Made by a program: the position numbers and the translations under genes. Below are positions 1 to 9,335 of a stretch of 64,000 nucleotides of DNA, one piece after another. Origin of the DNA: Termitomyces sp. T153 (Eukaryota > Basidiomycota > Agaricomycetes > Agaricales > Lyophyllaceae); contig JACKQL020000001.1 in assembly GCA_018296165.2 (NCBI GenBank), forward strand, positions 1,178,001-1,242,000, read 5' to 3'. The notes below the pieces were generated by a model that worked only from the letters and a program-made list of their open reading frames with translations, searched no databases and was not told the origin of the DNA. Within the stretch, counting starts at the first letter, position 1. Each line of letters begins with the position of its first letter.

Positions 1-1406
1 GAAATCATGGAGATTCCTGTTATTGACCCCGATGACCTTGGCTGGAAGCGCGAGAGCCAACTCCATCTCCCTTGCGTTGTTGACTTCAACTAATGGCTCC
101 ATTCCTAATTCCAGACTGTATTTATACAGATCTCTAAGCAAAGCTTCGGGAAGCATGCTCACAATGAGCAAGATGGTGTCTGCACCCCAGATACGTGCTT
201 CAAGCACCTGGTAACGGCTCAGGATAAATTCTTTTCGGAGAATAGCTGGCCTGTTTGGAAGGTGCGCTACGCTAAGGCGGGCATGAAGCATATCCTGTAA
301 CGATCCCTTGAACCATTGAGGTTCAGTTAAAACGGATATGGTTTGTGCACCAGCAAGAGCATATGTTAAAGCCTGAGCGGCAGGAGAAGTAGAGAGAGAG
401 ATGGGGCCTTTGGAGGGAGAAGCACGTTTGATCTCAGCAAACAAAGCTGGGCTGTCCGATTCTGTCTGTTTAATGCGGTGTAGGAATGATATCAGCGGTG
501 GTGCGACGTTGAGATGATAAAGAGTTTCTAGGTCAGCAAAGGTCGTCCCGGGAGTCGACTGGGCCAAAGCAACGTCCTTTTTCCGCTGCGCATATATCTT
601 TTCGAGTATCGTAGGCGCCTTCACCGCAATACTCGCGTCCGAAGCAATCTCTTTCGAAAGAGCTTCTACAGGAAACGGTGGGAGGATACTATCGAGAACA
701 TCTGAGTGAGGGTTCTCCTCCCATAGTCCACCCCGCAAAGAGAGAAAATTGCGAATAAGGTCATCTCCACCTTCGCTGAGAATACTCTCTGGATGATATT
801 GAACGGCCTCTAGAGTATATTTGCGATGGCGTACACCCATGATGACCCCAGAATCAGAGATAGACGTGATGGCAAGATCTGGGGGCAATGTAGCATGGGA
901 CGCGCTCAAGGAATGGTAACGTATAGATTTAATTCCTTGAGGGATTCCTTTGAAGCACCCCCTGTTGTCGTGACGGATGTTACTGACTTTGCCGTGCATT
1001 ATCTCTCCGGCATACCTAGAAAACATCAATTAGATAAATGGCTATGATCAACTTCGTAGATTGCGAAGAAAAACACTCACCCAATTTCTCCTCCATGTAA
1101 GTCTACGAGACATTCGAGCCCCATGCAGACCCCGAGTATAGGAACCTTGCCCTTGAAATAATCAATAGCAGCCTTGGATATTCCCGAGTCGGTTTGTGGA
1201 TGACCTGGCCCCGGTGAAATTATCAAAGAGTTAATCTTCAATTGGGGAAAAGATTCAGGCTGAATGGCATCGTTCCGAATGACGGTGACATTCGCCCCTA
1301 GCAGAGATATCTGTTGGTAGAGATTCCATGTAAACGAGTCGAAATTATCGATCATGAGAACGTCGATTTGGCCGGCCAAGGTTGGCGGAAGTGGGGGCGC
1401 GGACAT
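1..1406 (-). CDS. TRP1: TRP1: anthranilate synthase glutamine amidotransferase / indole-3-glycerol-phosphate synthase (5' part)
   Basis: Multifunctional tryptophan-biosynthesis protein. The amidotransferase domain supplies ammonia from glutamine to anthranilate synthase, and the IGPS domain closes the indole ring. Exon 1 (1406-1081) opens with IDVLMIDNFDSFTWNLY and carries the oxyanion motif SPGPGHP and the nucleophile Cys94 in GVCMGLE. A 65-bp GT-AG intron (1080-1016) follows. Exon 2 (from 1015) continues GYAGEIMHGK, the catalytic His-Glu in QYHPES, then the IGPS core with EIKRASPSKG, ILRKEFI and, at the window edge, VNNAREMELA and GVNNRNL. It reads open to base 1, so the IGPS end and the PRAI domain expected in fungal TRP1/trpC lie outside. 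The start at 1406 gives the usual short N-terminal extension. It lies downstream of the carboxypeptidase gene on the same strand. The identification is firm; the third domain is assumed from the family. Confidence 0.96.
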
Positions 1407-1716
1407 GATGACAAGGACAGAATAAAGGACGATAGATGTGAGAATAGGTACTTATAGTGAGCCGGTTTGTTCGAGGTAAATATTAGTCACTCGGGGTTAC
1501 AATGATCGGACTGAGGTAAGCATCGATGGAACGACTGACACTCAGAATGGCACTTATAACGACACTCATCACGAATGATAACGAATGACACTAATAACAC
1601 TTTCGCTGCGGACCGCGCTAATGGCTTATTTTTGTCCTGTGAGGCCGATGGAACTTGGATTGGACCTTTGACACTAATCAACAACGTTGAACTACACAAT
1701 AAATATATCGAGAGGA
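1407..1716. promoter_or_regulatory. Intergenic region upstream of TRP1
   Basis: A 310-bp gap between the stop codon of the carboxypeptidase gene (1717) and the TRP1 start (1406), both on the minus strand. It must hold the carboxypeptidase 3' end and the TRP1 promoter. Irregular repeats of cgaatga/gacact occur at 1520-1600. I see no clear TATA box or general-control (TGACTCA) element. Confidence 0.45.
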
Positions 1717-4225
1717 TCAAGAGGAAGGTGAGTCCTGATGACCCAACAAGTAAGAAATCACATTAAATGCAGCCCAAGGAACAAATTCTGTGCAAGAGAA
1801 TTTGTATCAAAAATAGTGACAGTGTAACGACAATTGAGCAGGCTTACGAGGAGTCATATGTCCACTAAAGAAGAATTCAACGTCTATGACCCGTAATCAG
1901 TATAATCGCACAATCCTTCGTCAGATTCAAACGTACAAGCAAGCCCCCGTTCGATATGCATGTTTCCATATACTCCCATATCTTTGATCAGGAAGTTCTC
2001 GGATTCAATCGGTGATTGGAAGCCTTGAGCACCACCCCAGGTCATGTTCCTATATAGATCTGATGTTGACGAATTCGTGACTCAAAGCATCCCAAGAAGC
2101 GTACTGAATTGCAATGCGAGTCCCTTCAGCTATAAGAATGAAATCCTGGGGTGTTGTTTCAATACTGCTCAGGAGCATGCAGAAATTGAAATTGCGCACC
2201 GCTAAGCCGTGTACAATGACTGTTCGAACTGATTTCTCTATCACATTCGGCAGAACGCTCAAGGTAGAAGGAATAGATTGGTCATTCCCTGGACCCCCAG
2301 TTGCCGCGTTGATATAAACTGAACGGCTTGAGCATGTACTCCAAGTGATGTGAGGTGCGTGAATAGCATCTTGGACCTAAGGACATAGCATTGATATTAC
2401 CCTGATGCATCGCGGCAAGATGAGTTTCAACTTACATCAGTCCTGAGATGATCAAAATGAGTACGACAGATGCAACGAACATTCATCACGTACCTGTTGA
2501 AGTAAATGAATTCCTGGGTGGAACGGGGGAACCCCAGAACACTCCCTAACGTGAGATGAGTAAGTATGGACATTAACAAACAAAACTACTCTACAGAGGT
2601 TGGGCCAGGTGTCGGAAACTCTGATATGGATTAGTAGTATGAATAGCGTCAATCTCGTTACGAATTTACCGGTAAACATCGAACACTGGGTTAAGGCTGC
2701 ATTATAATTGTAAAACAAGTACAAAACAGAGAGATAGGGGCGCACAGGCCGATAGCGCGTTGTATGAGGGTATGAATTCGGCAGGCCCGAGTCACTGTGA
2801 ACGTGCCATTCGTCGCAACAGGAAGTGGAAGTTGTCCTTTCGGCGGATACGTTACAAATTCATCAAGATAATCCGTATAACCGCATTCATCGGATATCGT
2901 CTGAAGTGTTGCCCAGAAAGTGCTATTGAACGGAAAGAGGTTCTTGTTGGCCTGAGAGAAGTATGTATGAACAAAGTTATCAGCCTCCAACCCGAAAAGT
3001 TGGTTACCTGAGCGAAGCGAAGCGCAGGAATTTCCTCTTGAACAACATCGTACGAAAGCGAAGGATCCGCGATCCATATCCCTTTCAGATTGAGGTCGAG
3101 TCCTGGGTGTTCATAGATCCAGTTAGCAATATAGGGGACATCTATTAGACATAAGAATCATCCTTCAATCTTCCGGTCCAGTGAACTCTTACAAAATCCC
3201 GCATACTAGTCTTTGTCACAAGAAGTTCGAAGAACACAAAAGACAAACACTAACACTTTCTCCAGTTAAATAGAAATCATTCCCTTTGAGTTCACTGAAG
3301 ACTTCCAAAAATTGTTCCAGAAACCCAGTCAACTGAGCTGCCAGTTCATCATCATTGGTGATATTCGGAGTGCCTTGAGTAAATCCAGTCTGAGATTGAG
3401 GTATGGATGAATCACGGGCCAGAATGGAGATGGGTAGCACGTACCCCGACCGGTTGCTCCACCCAGAGGACATGGGAAAGGTTCGTCCAGGACCACGGAT
3501 TGCTATGACTTGGGGTCAAGAGGTGATTGAGAAAAAGTTGCTCGAATTGCTCACGGTGTGGGCTTGGCTTGGCCCCATGACCACGCTACAGTATAGTCAA
3601 GATAAAGTGGGAAATTTCTGTCGTTATACGTACAAATCGGACCGTTTTCTTGTAAGAACCCCTCGAGGGACGAACAACCCGGGCCGCCTGATTGTAAAAG
3701 GTCTATAAATCCTCATGACCACTGACACAGATTAGAGGTACCATTCGTCCAAAATGTAAGGGTATTTGCGTTGGACGCATTATTAGTGGGCCAAAACCTA
3801 TCAGACTTCAGTTAACGTTATACGAACAGGGTTTATGTTGATACCAGAAAAACAGCTTTCGTGTCTCGTTCTCATCCCCAGAAATGGGCATCAATCCAGC
3901 ATAGGATGGTCCAGCGTCAAAGTCAACTGAGATGAGAATGATTCAACAAGCCCCAAATGACACAGTTCAAGTTCGACTCGCCTTCAGGTATCTTAGTTCC
4001 ATCGACGAAAAATTGCTCGGCAGCAGGGTTGCTGAAGGTTATCGTCGTGGATGTTGAACTCTCGACATTAGACACAGGCCCCAAGAAGTCACGCATTCGT
4101 TGCATCTGCTCCTTCTGAATAGCTATGGCATCATCCATACCCTGCATAGCGCTTCCAGAAGCCGCAATGCTACGGACTGTTGCGACAGCCCCCAGGAATA
4201 CAAAACAATAGCGTCTCAATGACAT
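1717..4225 (-). CDS. Secreted serine carboxypeptidase, peptidase family S10 (18 exons)
   Basis: Releases C-terminal amino acids; the N-terminal hydrophobic segment after MSLRR predicts secretion or vacuolar routing. Splicing gives 18 exons totalling 1,611 nt (536 aa): 4225-3982, 3926-3845, 3797-3742, 3687-3555, 3502-3445, 3389-3255, 3205-3193, 3141-3008, 2951-2746, 2696-2670, 2620-2595, 2545-2494, 2442-2436, 2376-2200, 2145-2105, 2049-1937, 1883-1848, 1787-1717. All phases close. Family landmarks fall in order: IPEVDFDAGPSYAG, NGGPGCSS, WVEQPVG, GESYAG (nucleophile Ser236), CGYTDYL, YPPKG, YFNRTDVQDAIHAP, VHGLAD (Asp451) and SGHMTP (His510). The triad is complete, so the enzyme should be active. 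Exons of 13 and 7 nt and a GC-AG first intron are unusual. The exon chain is my reading from splice sites and family landmarks; a cDNA would confirm it. Confidence 0.93.
2436..2442 (-). other. 7-nt microexon in the carboxypeptidase gene
   Basis: The seven bases GACTGAT (minus strand) lie between CATCTCAG and GTAAGTTG, with introns of 51 bp (2493-2443) and 59 bp (2435-2377). They supply the last base of Arg389 plus Thr390 and Asp391, restoring the family motif YFNRTDVQDAIHAP. Phase is kept on both sides. Confidence 0.87.
3193..3205 (-). other. 13-nt microexon next to the catalytic serine
   Basis: On the minus strand the 13 bases TATGCGGGATTTT lie between acceptor ACTAG and donor GTAAGAG, with introns of 49 bp (3254-3206) and 51 bp (3192-3142). 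It encodes YAGF plus one base and joins exon 6, which ends in the catalytic Ser codon, to exon 8, giving GESYAGFYVPYIAN. Without it the S10 active-site motif is lost, which supports its reality. Confidence 0.9.
3927..3981 (-). other. GC-AG intron (intron 1 of the carboxypeptidase gene)
   Basis: Exon 1 ends ...CCTGAAG and the 55-bp intron opens GCGAGT and closes CTCAG. Only this junction gives IPEVDFDAG; no GT donor nearby keeps frame and family sequence. The GCGAGT hexamer otherwise matches a good donor, as expected for the minor GC-AG class. Confidence 0.85.
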
Positions 4226-4990
4226 AGTGTGATTGCAAAGAAAGTTGGACCAATTTTGAGACAGTGACCATTGTTACAATGTCGGATTTATAACGATTCT
4301 ACACCACAAGAATAGAAGCAAGGCGCGAAGATATGTTATCAGAAGGCGGACATTCACCAATGAACCGTGTGGACGAAGATAGAACAATAATAAGATCATG
4401 GTGAACTTGTAGTCTCGCTTTCGCTTGTCTTGCTTAATCAAAGACATCAGACACCGAATGAGGACTGTCAGACAGACGAGCATTATCCAATCGACCGTTG
4501 AACGTCGAAGAACCTACCTGCCTAGGCAGAATGAAAATATGTATGATGGAAAAAAGGAATCGGCTTCTCCTGGCAAATCTACGAGAGCAGATACTTATTT
4601 GGGGGCAGATAAGTACGGCACCAAAATTGGAAACCTTTTCAGTCCACATGTTTGATTCAAGTTTGGCTTCCGTCAACTGAAGCTTTTTTCTATGTACATC
4701 AATGAGCTGCCCTCGCCTAGGCGCGCGGATTACAGAAGGTATGCACAGGGATACCGGTTTATCAAGAGGGCTCGCGGCGCTCAGTTGTCAAGTATTTCAA
4801 CTGCGGTTTGATGTAAAATGGGAGCAGAGTCTCGCGGTCGGCCTGGGACTGCGGGTCCGACGCAGTGTGTCGTCCACTAAAGTATCCCACCTGATGCTGG
4901 CAGGATGATATAACATCCCCTGTCATGACAGGATAAGCCTGATATAACCACAGTTGTAATTACAGCGCTGCTTGTTACATCAATCACGTG
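4226..4990. promoter_or_regulatory. Intergenic DNA upstream of the carboxypeptidase gene
   Basis: No gene is supported; short ORFs here lack family features. The stretch holds the carboxypeptidase promoter and the edge of the normal-CpG island. At 4919-4932 there is a perfect 14-bp palindrome CCTGTCATGACAGG, flanked by two copies of TGATATAAC (about 4907 and 4940). Confidence 0.4.
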
Positions 4991-5040
4991 TGATAATTGT
5001 CAACAGCATCAAATGTTGAACCGGACAAAAAGAAATCAAC

Positions 5041-5123
5041 CAAAGAGAATTGAACCAACAACCTTAATACTAATGCACATAATTGGAAGAAAGACACAAT
5101 ACAACCATTGAACTAAGAAGCTC
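5041..5123 (-). repeat. Degenerate tRNA-like (SINE-type) module, minus orientation
   Basis: Read on the minus strand this has a box-A-like TTAGTTCAATGG and, about 50 nt on, a box-B-like GGTTCAATTCT. No cloverleaf with paired T and acceptor stems can be drawn, so it is not a working tRNA gene. It faces a second tRNA-like module at 5345-5425 in inverted orientation. Confidence 0.5.
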
Positions 5124-5181
5124 AATAATAGATTCAACACATTAAGGCCTATGTACCCATGAGGCCTGCCTGTTGAGCACA

Positions 5182-5290
5182 TGGTTAGCCTGGTTAGAGT
5201 TCAGTTAGAGTTACGGTTAGGGAGTTAGTGGTTTGGTTAGGTTCTGTTAAGGTTCTGTTAAGGTTTTGTTAACATGCTTAGGGTTCCAGG
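5182..5290. repeat. Degenerate GGTTAG-like repeat tract
   Basis: About ten imperfect copies of GGTTAG / GTTAGAG / GTTAAGG in a row. They resemble, but do not match, the TTAGGG telomere repeat. The tract lies between the two inverted tRNA-like modules. Confidence 0.5.
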
Positions 5291-5299
5291 GATATTTTG

Positions 5300-5319
5300 A
5301 AGGGGAGCTTGCTCCCCTT
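5300..5319. repeat. Perfect 9-bp stem hairpin
   Basis: AAGGGGAGC, two T residues, then GCTCCCCTT: a perfect inverted repeat with a 2-nt loop just before the second tRNA-like module. A transposon terminal or subterminal hairpin is possible. No gene end is close enough to make it a terminator. Confidence 0.6.
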
Positions 5320-5344
5320 ATCACAACAAGTTTGCATTGTAACT

Positions 5345-5425
5345 AAGGCTCTGTGGTCAACTGGTTATGGTTGTATCAATCGTTGTTTTTGGGATAGTGG
5401 TCACAGGTTCGATTCTCCCAATTGG
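5345..5425 (+). repeat. tRNA-like (SINE-type) module, plus orientation
   Basis: Contains a box-A-like TGGTCAACTGG (about 5354-5364) and a good box B, GGTTCGATTCT (5406-5416). The bases around the T loop do not pair, so a functional tRNA is unlikely. Best read as the polymerase-III promoter head of a tRNA-derived SINE or a tRNA relic. Confidence 0.5.
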
Positions 5426-5429
5426 CGAA

Positions 5430-6000
5430 ATATTTGACTGAAAATTGGTGATGCTGTAGTTACAACGCTAGTTATATTATGACTATGCTGTAAGTACAGG
5501 CTGTTGTTATAATAAATGGACAGTATAGCCTGAGTATCCAATGCACAATTGGCAATCAGCAGGTTCCTTACAAGGTCTTATAGCACTGCATCATGCTGGT
5601 AATAATTGGCAAAGACAGTAAATCTATCTGCAACCAATAGGTCCCAGAAACTGGAAGAAAGTGTATGGGTGCAAACTGGCAATGGATAAAAGGCTGGCAC
5701 GGTCCGAACAGCCGGGGCCCATACAATAGGGGAATCCAAGATGGCCGCGTGCCAAGTTGGGGGCAATAAAATTCAAGTATGTTTGTATGTGAGTACCTCA
5801 CCTACGGAATGGGGACCTTGCTGCCTCTGAATAAACACGCATGTCTAGTCATAAGGTTTCAATGTAACTACTCATTAAATATATATTCACTCAGGTCCAT
5901 TCCATAAGTATTGAGAGTAAATCCAGATGCTGCATGTCTGATATTGTCCTCTCTCAACATTTTCATTGATTCTGTTTCTTCTCCACATCAAAGTCAACTG
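5430..6000. other. CpG-poor transposon-derived DNA, unassigned
   Basis: No ORF with family features and no clear repeat boundary. Composition matches the flanking transposon block; it probably belongs to the tRNA-like element and to the 3' end of the minus-strand Helitron. Confidence 0.35.
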
Positions 6001-7410
6001 ATCCCAAATGGAGTGTGAAAAGCCAATCCTCTAAGTTTTTTAACATGGGAGATGGCAACAAATGTCAGTCATGATGAGAAATCTTTGGATTCTAGATCAA
6101 TTGTGACTTCATCAAGAGTAAGACCCTGGCTTTTGTGAATAGTAATGGCCCAGCCAATGTCAAAGGAAACCATTGATGAGAAAGCTGATTCCCTGACTTG
6201 TCTTCCCAAGAAGCAGTCACTGACGGAACAGGAACCCATGATGGATCCACACCATGCCATCCAGGAGTTGGAGGGCTTTGAGACTCAATCAGTAAAGATA
6301 GTAGTAAATTTTTTGTAGCTTTTGGCTTACCAGTATATCCTGGGCATTTCCCAAAGACAACAGTAGGAAGTTTATAGCTTCATGGAATGTCTTCCTTCTC
6401 CAGTGCAGAAAAGTGTTGGAAATGCATCAATTGCAATGCCTCATGGTGTATATTCATTGATAGGAGTGCCTCAGATATTAGGCATAGTCAGGATTATAGG
6501 CCCATCATTGTTAAAGACAGCATCATGTAATTGACACATATCAGGATTTTGATGACCAATATGTTCTTGTGCAGCATTTTGTAGCTGCTCCATTTCAGTC
6601 TCTCATATATGCATATTGGGAATAAATCCACTAGAAAAAACAGGCTCTTGATCATTAGCCAATGCATTATCTGTGTCTTCAGCCTTTGGTGATCTTGTTT
6701 CTTGAGTTGTAGGATCCTCAAACTCCTGATCCTCTACAGTGCATAATCTGTTGTAGACTAAGCAATTTTGAGGCAGTTGCTGAAGTCACTGAAAATCAAT
6801 GTGAACTGCATTGGTATGGAAGGTAGGATGGTTGTCTTGAAGATAGTGAAGCCATATTTCAACATATCCATGACAAACACAGAAATCTTCATAAGCAGCA
6901 AAGTTTGTTTGTGGGTCTATTCTGGCATGTTGCATAATAATGATAGCACAATCTTCAGGAGGTAAAGGGAGGTTTTGATGAAAGACTGTATTTTTGTGAG
7001 GAAAGTTGCAGATATGGCCAGTGTGTTTAAATTGACCACCACAAACTTGCCAGAGTTGGATCAATGCATGAACTGGAGAAACAAGCATTTCCTCCATTTG
7101 CATAAGCTGAGGCAAATGAGCAGGATAGATTCCAGGATACATTTTGTTTTCAAGCTTAGTATTTTTTGCCTTTATGACACTTAGTGCGTGCACCATCATT
7201 GGTAACATTAAGGTCAAACCTCTTCTCATGGCACAGTTTGCATTTCTCTATTTTGATATTCATAATTTGTAAACATACATCATCCAACATGCATTTATCT
7301 TCTGCTGAAACTGCAAGTTTGGCCAAAGTATCACCTTGAGCAGGAGTTGTGGCAGAAGATGCAGGAAGAGGTGGAGAATTAGGAAATGGAGTGTGAACTG
7401 GTTGCATATG
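6001..7410 (-). pseudogene. Helitron replicase-helicase relic (Helitron-1), internally deleted
   Basis: Read from high to low coordinates. 7407-7150 has a Pro/Ala-rich stretch then a zinc-finger-like CKLCHEKRFDLNVTN. 7140-6786 matches the N-terminal domain typical of fungal Helitron proteins (YPGIYPAHLPQL, EEMLVSPVHALI, GHICNFPHKNTVF). 6260-6001 jumps to the end of the Pif1-like helicase, with motif VI AITIHKSQGLTLDEV and then ISRVK-like and LEDWLFT remnants. The replicase HUH core and helicase motifs I-V are missing, so there is a large internal deletion. Stops and frameshifts break every part. Assignment rests on recognised motif patterns; the exact ends of the element are not visible. Confidence 0.8.
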
Positions 7411-8858
7411 ATTGATATCCAGTTGATCTTAAGCATGAGCCTCAGCAACTTGTTGTGCAGCACATTGATGACTGTCACAACTTTGTTGTTTGCAATGATC
7501 ACAGTTCAATGTAGTACCAAAGATTTCTTTTGGCACTCAATGACATTTGAAAGTACACTATAACTTGTTTGGATTTAGAGGATGTTCTTGTCAAGCAAAT
7601 GTCCCTACTTGAAATTGTGATTGGTTCATGATTCAAGCAGGTGAATGTTGTTTGGCTAGTGTCATGGGAAATGGTTGTGGAGAAGGTGTGGAAATAGAAG
7701 GTGGTGGTGGTGTTGGACCAAAGACATCAACAGAAGAAGTAAAATGAGGAGTCTCTGCTTGTAAAGCACTGGCAAAAAGACATTGTGGTTGAGCTTCAGG
7801 CATTTCTATATCCTCATCTGGTAGATCTAGCAATTGAATATTGTTGAAATGGAGATTTTGAAGGTGAAGTGATGGAGGAGGAGCAGGAGCAGTAATTGGA
7901 TTTGTTATCTATGGAGTTCACATGTCACTGGAGTTGTAGGAGTGTGTTGGTCATTTGAACATTGACCAGTGCTTTTGGGAGTGTAAGGTGCTATTATTAA
8001 AATCAGATAAATTCATTACACAATTGCAAAACCACTTATGGCCACCACCACACATACATGGAAAAGGAAATACAGATACCAATGGAAATGAAGTAGAATT
8101 TGAAGAAGTGATATGTGTATCAGCAAGAATTTGTGATAGAGTATGTGGATTGGTAGTTGGAGTCAATTGAATTTGAGATGGCCCTGCACCAGCTGGTTGA
8201 GGAGGCATAGCAAGGTTGGAAACTATTGAAACATGAGATTATACATTAGGTTAAAGATTAAACATACCTAAGATATTTGCAACAGATTCCAGAGGTGTAA
8301 TTGGAGAAGAAGTAGAAGGTGGCAAGGAGGAATCTAATATTATATATATGAATTTTGCAAGGCAAAGAGATGTAAAATAGACATTGTCAATGTTGGAGTT
8401 TCTTTTTGCTTTCCTTTTTTATGTCTTTTAGCTTTATGCTGACTTTCTCTAAGCCATTGTGTATGTGCACAGTCAGGATCCTTAGAAATAGTAGTTGGCA
8501 TTTTATAGACTGCCCTCTTGCAAACACAATGGTATAGTGGGGCAACCAAACAATAAGCACACAGAGAGAGCACAAGTCCAAGAGTCCCAGAAAGCTTAGA
8601 ACAGGTGTTGAACCTGTGTCCTCTGATATACTACTCAAGGTTTTCTAGACTTCAACATGCCACAAGACAGTGTTCAAGTAAATAGTTTATAGCAGCTATA
8701 CTACACCCCTTTTCTGCTAAGCAGGTGAAGTGTAAATGGAGGCAGTAAAAGGTACTGAAAGCTCCTGACACTGCTGAGTAAAAGAGGTCACACCAAAAAA
8801 GCTAGAGTGAGCAAAGTCATGTCAAGCAATCTGGAGTCTCAGCAAACTAAGACTGAGA
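7411..8858. mobile_element. AT-rich upstream part of Helitron-1 and unassigned repeat DNA
   Basis: Minus-strand ORF fragments (7833-7633 and 8208-7951) are rich in Pro, Ser and Thr and probably form the low-complexity N-terminus of the Helitron protein. From 8,240 to 8,858 I see no recognisable coding sequence; AT-rich runs such as attatatatatg at 8338 occur. Confidence 0.4.
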
Positions 8859-9161
8859 TGTTGGACTTTGTTATAGGACATTGTCCATCTATGGTCAGCC
8901 CCTTAGTATCATGTGTATCTCTGTCTGCATTTGGGTTGCATTGACATGTCAACCACCTTAGTTGTTCTCCCTCATCAGGGAGACTCTAAGGTGGTGAGTC
9001 ACTCTTGCTTTTTGTGTTAGTTGTCCCATATCTGACAGGCAGTATGTAGATCTTCATTTCTGTCTACTGAGGTATGATCAATACAGTTGTTCTCCCTCAT
9101 CAGGCAGACTCTAAGCTGATCTTCATTTCTGTCTACTTAGGTTCTCAGATATGGGCCAGCA
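8859..9161 (+). repeat. Copia 5' LTR
   Basis: TG...CA ended. Nearly identical to 13970-14273. Contains the inverted pair CCACCTTAG / CTAAGGTGG and a twice-repeated segment around TTGTTCTCCCTCATCAGG. Confidence 0.88.
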
Positions 9162-9335
9162 GGTTATGGGCATCCTTTAGTGGATTGCTGTGTACCATCT
9201 GAACTACTGGGACAACTCACTTCTTGTTCTATTCCTCTCTTGATCACATCTCTCAGCTGGGGTCTTATTTTGCCTCCATTGTTATACTGTTCTTCAATCA
9301 TTTTTGGTCACTCTCTTCTGTTGTAGCACTATGTC

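Noticed and set aside
3142..3254. Carboxypeptidase apparently missing its catalytic serine motif (a pseudogene)
   Set aside because: Skipping the segment gives GE-N-VPYI, but the 13-nt microexon at 3193-3205 with good splice sites restores GESYAGFYVPYI.
5182..5290. Internal telomere repeat
   Set aside because: Copies are too irregular and only a few match TTAGGG; more likely part of a transposon.
5345..5425. Functional tRNA gene
   Set aside because: Box A and box B are present, but T-stem and acceptor-stem bases do not pair.
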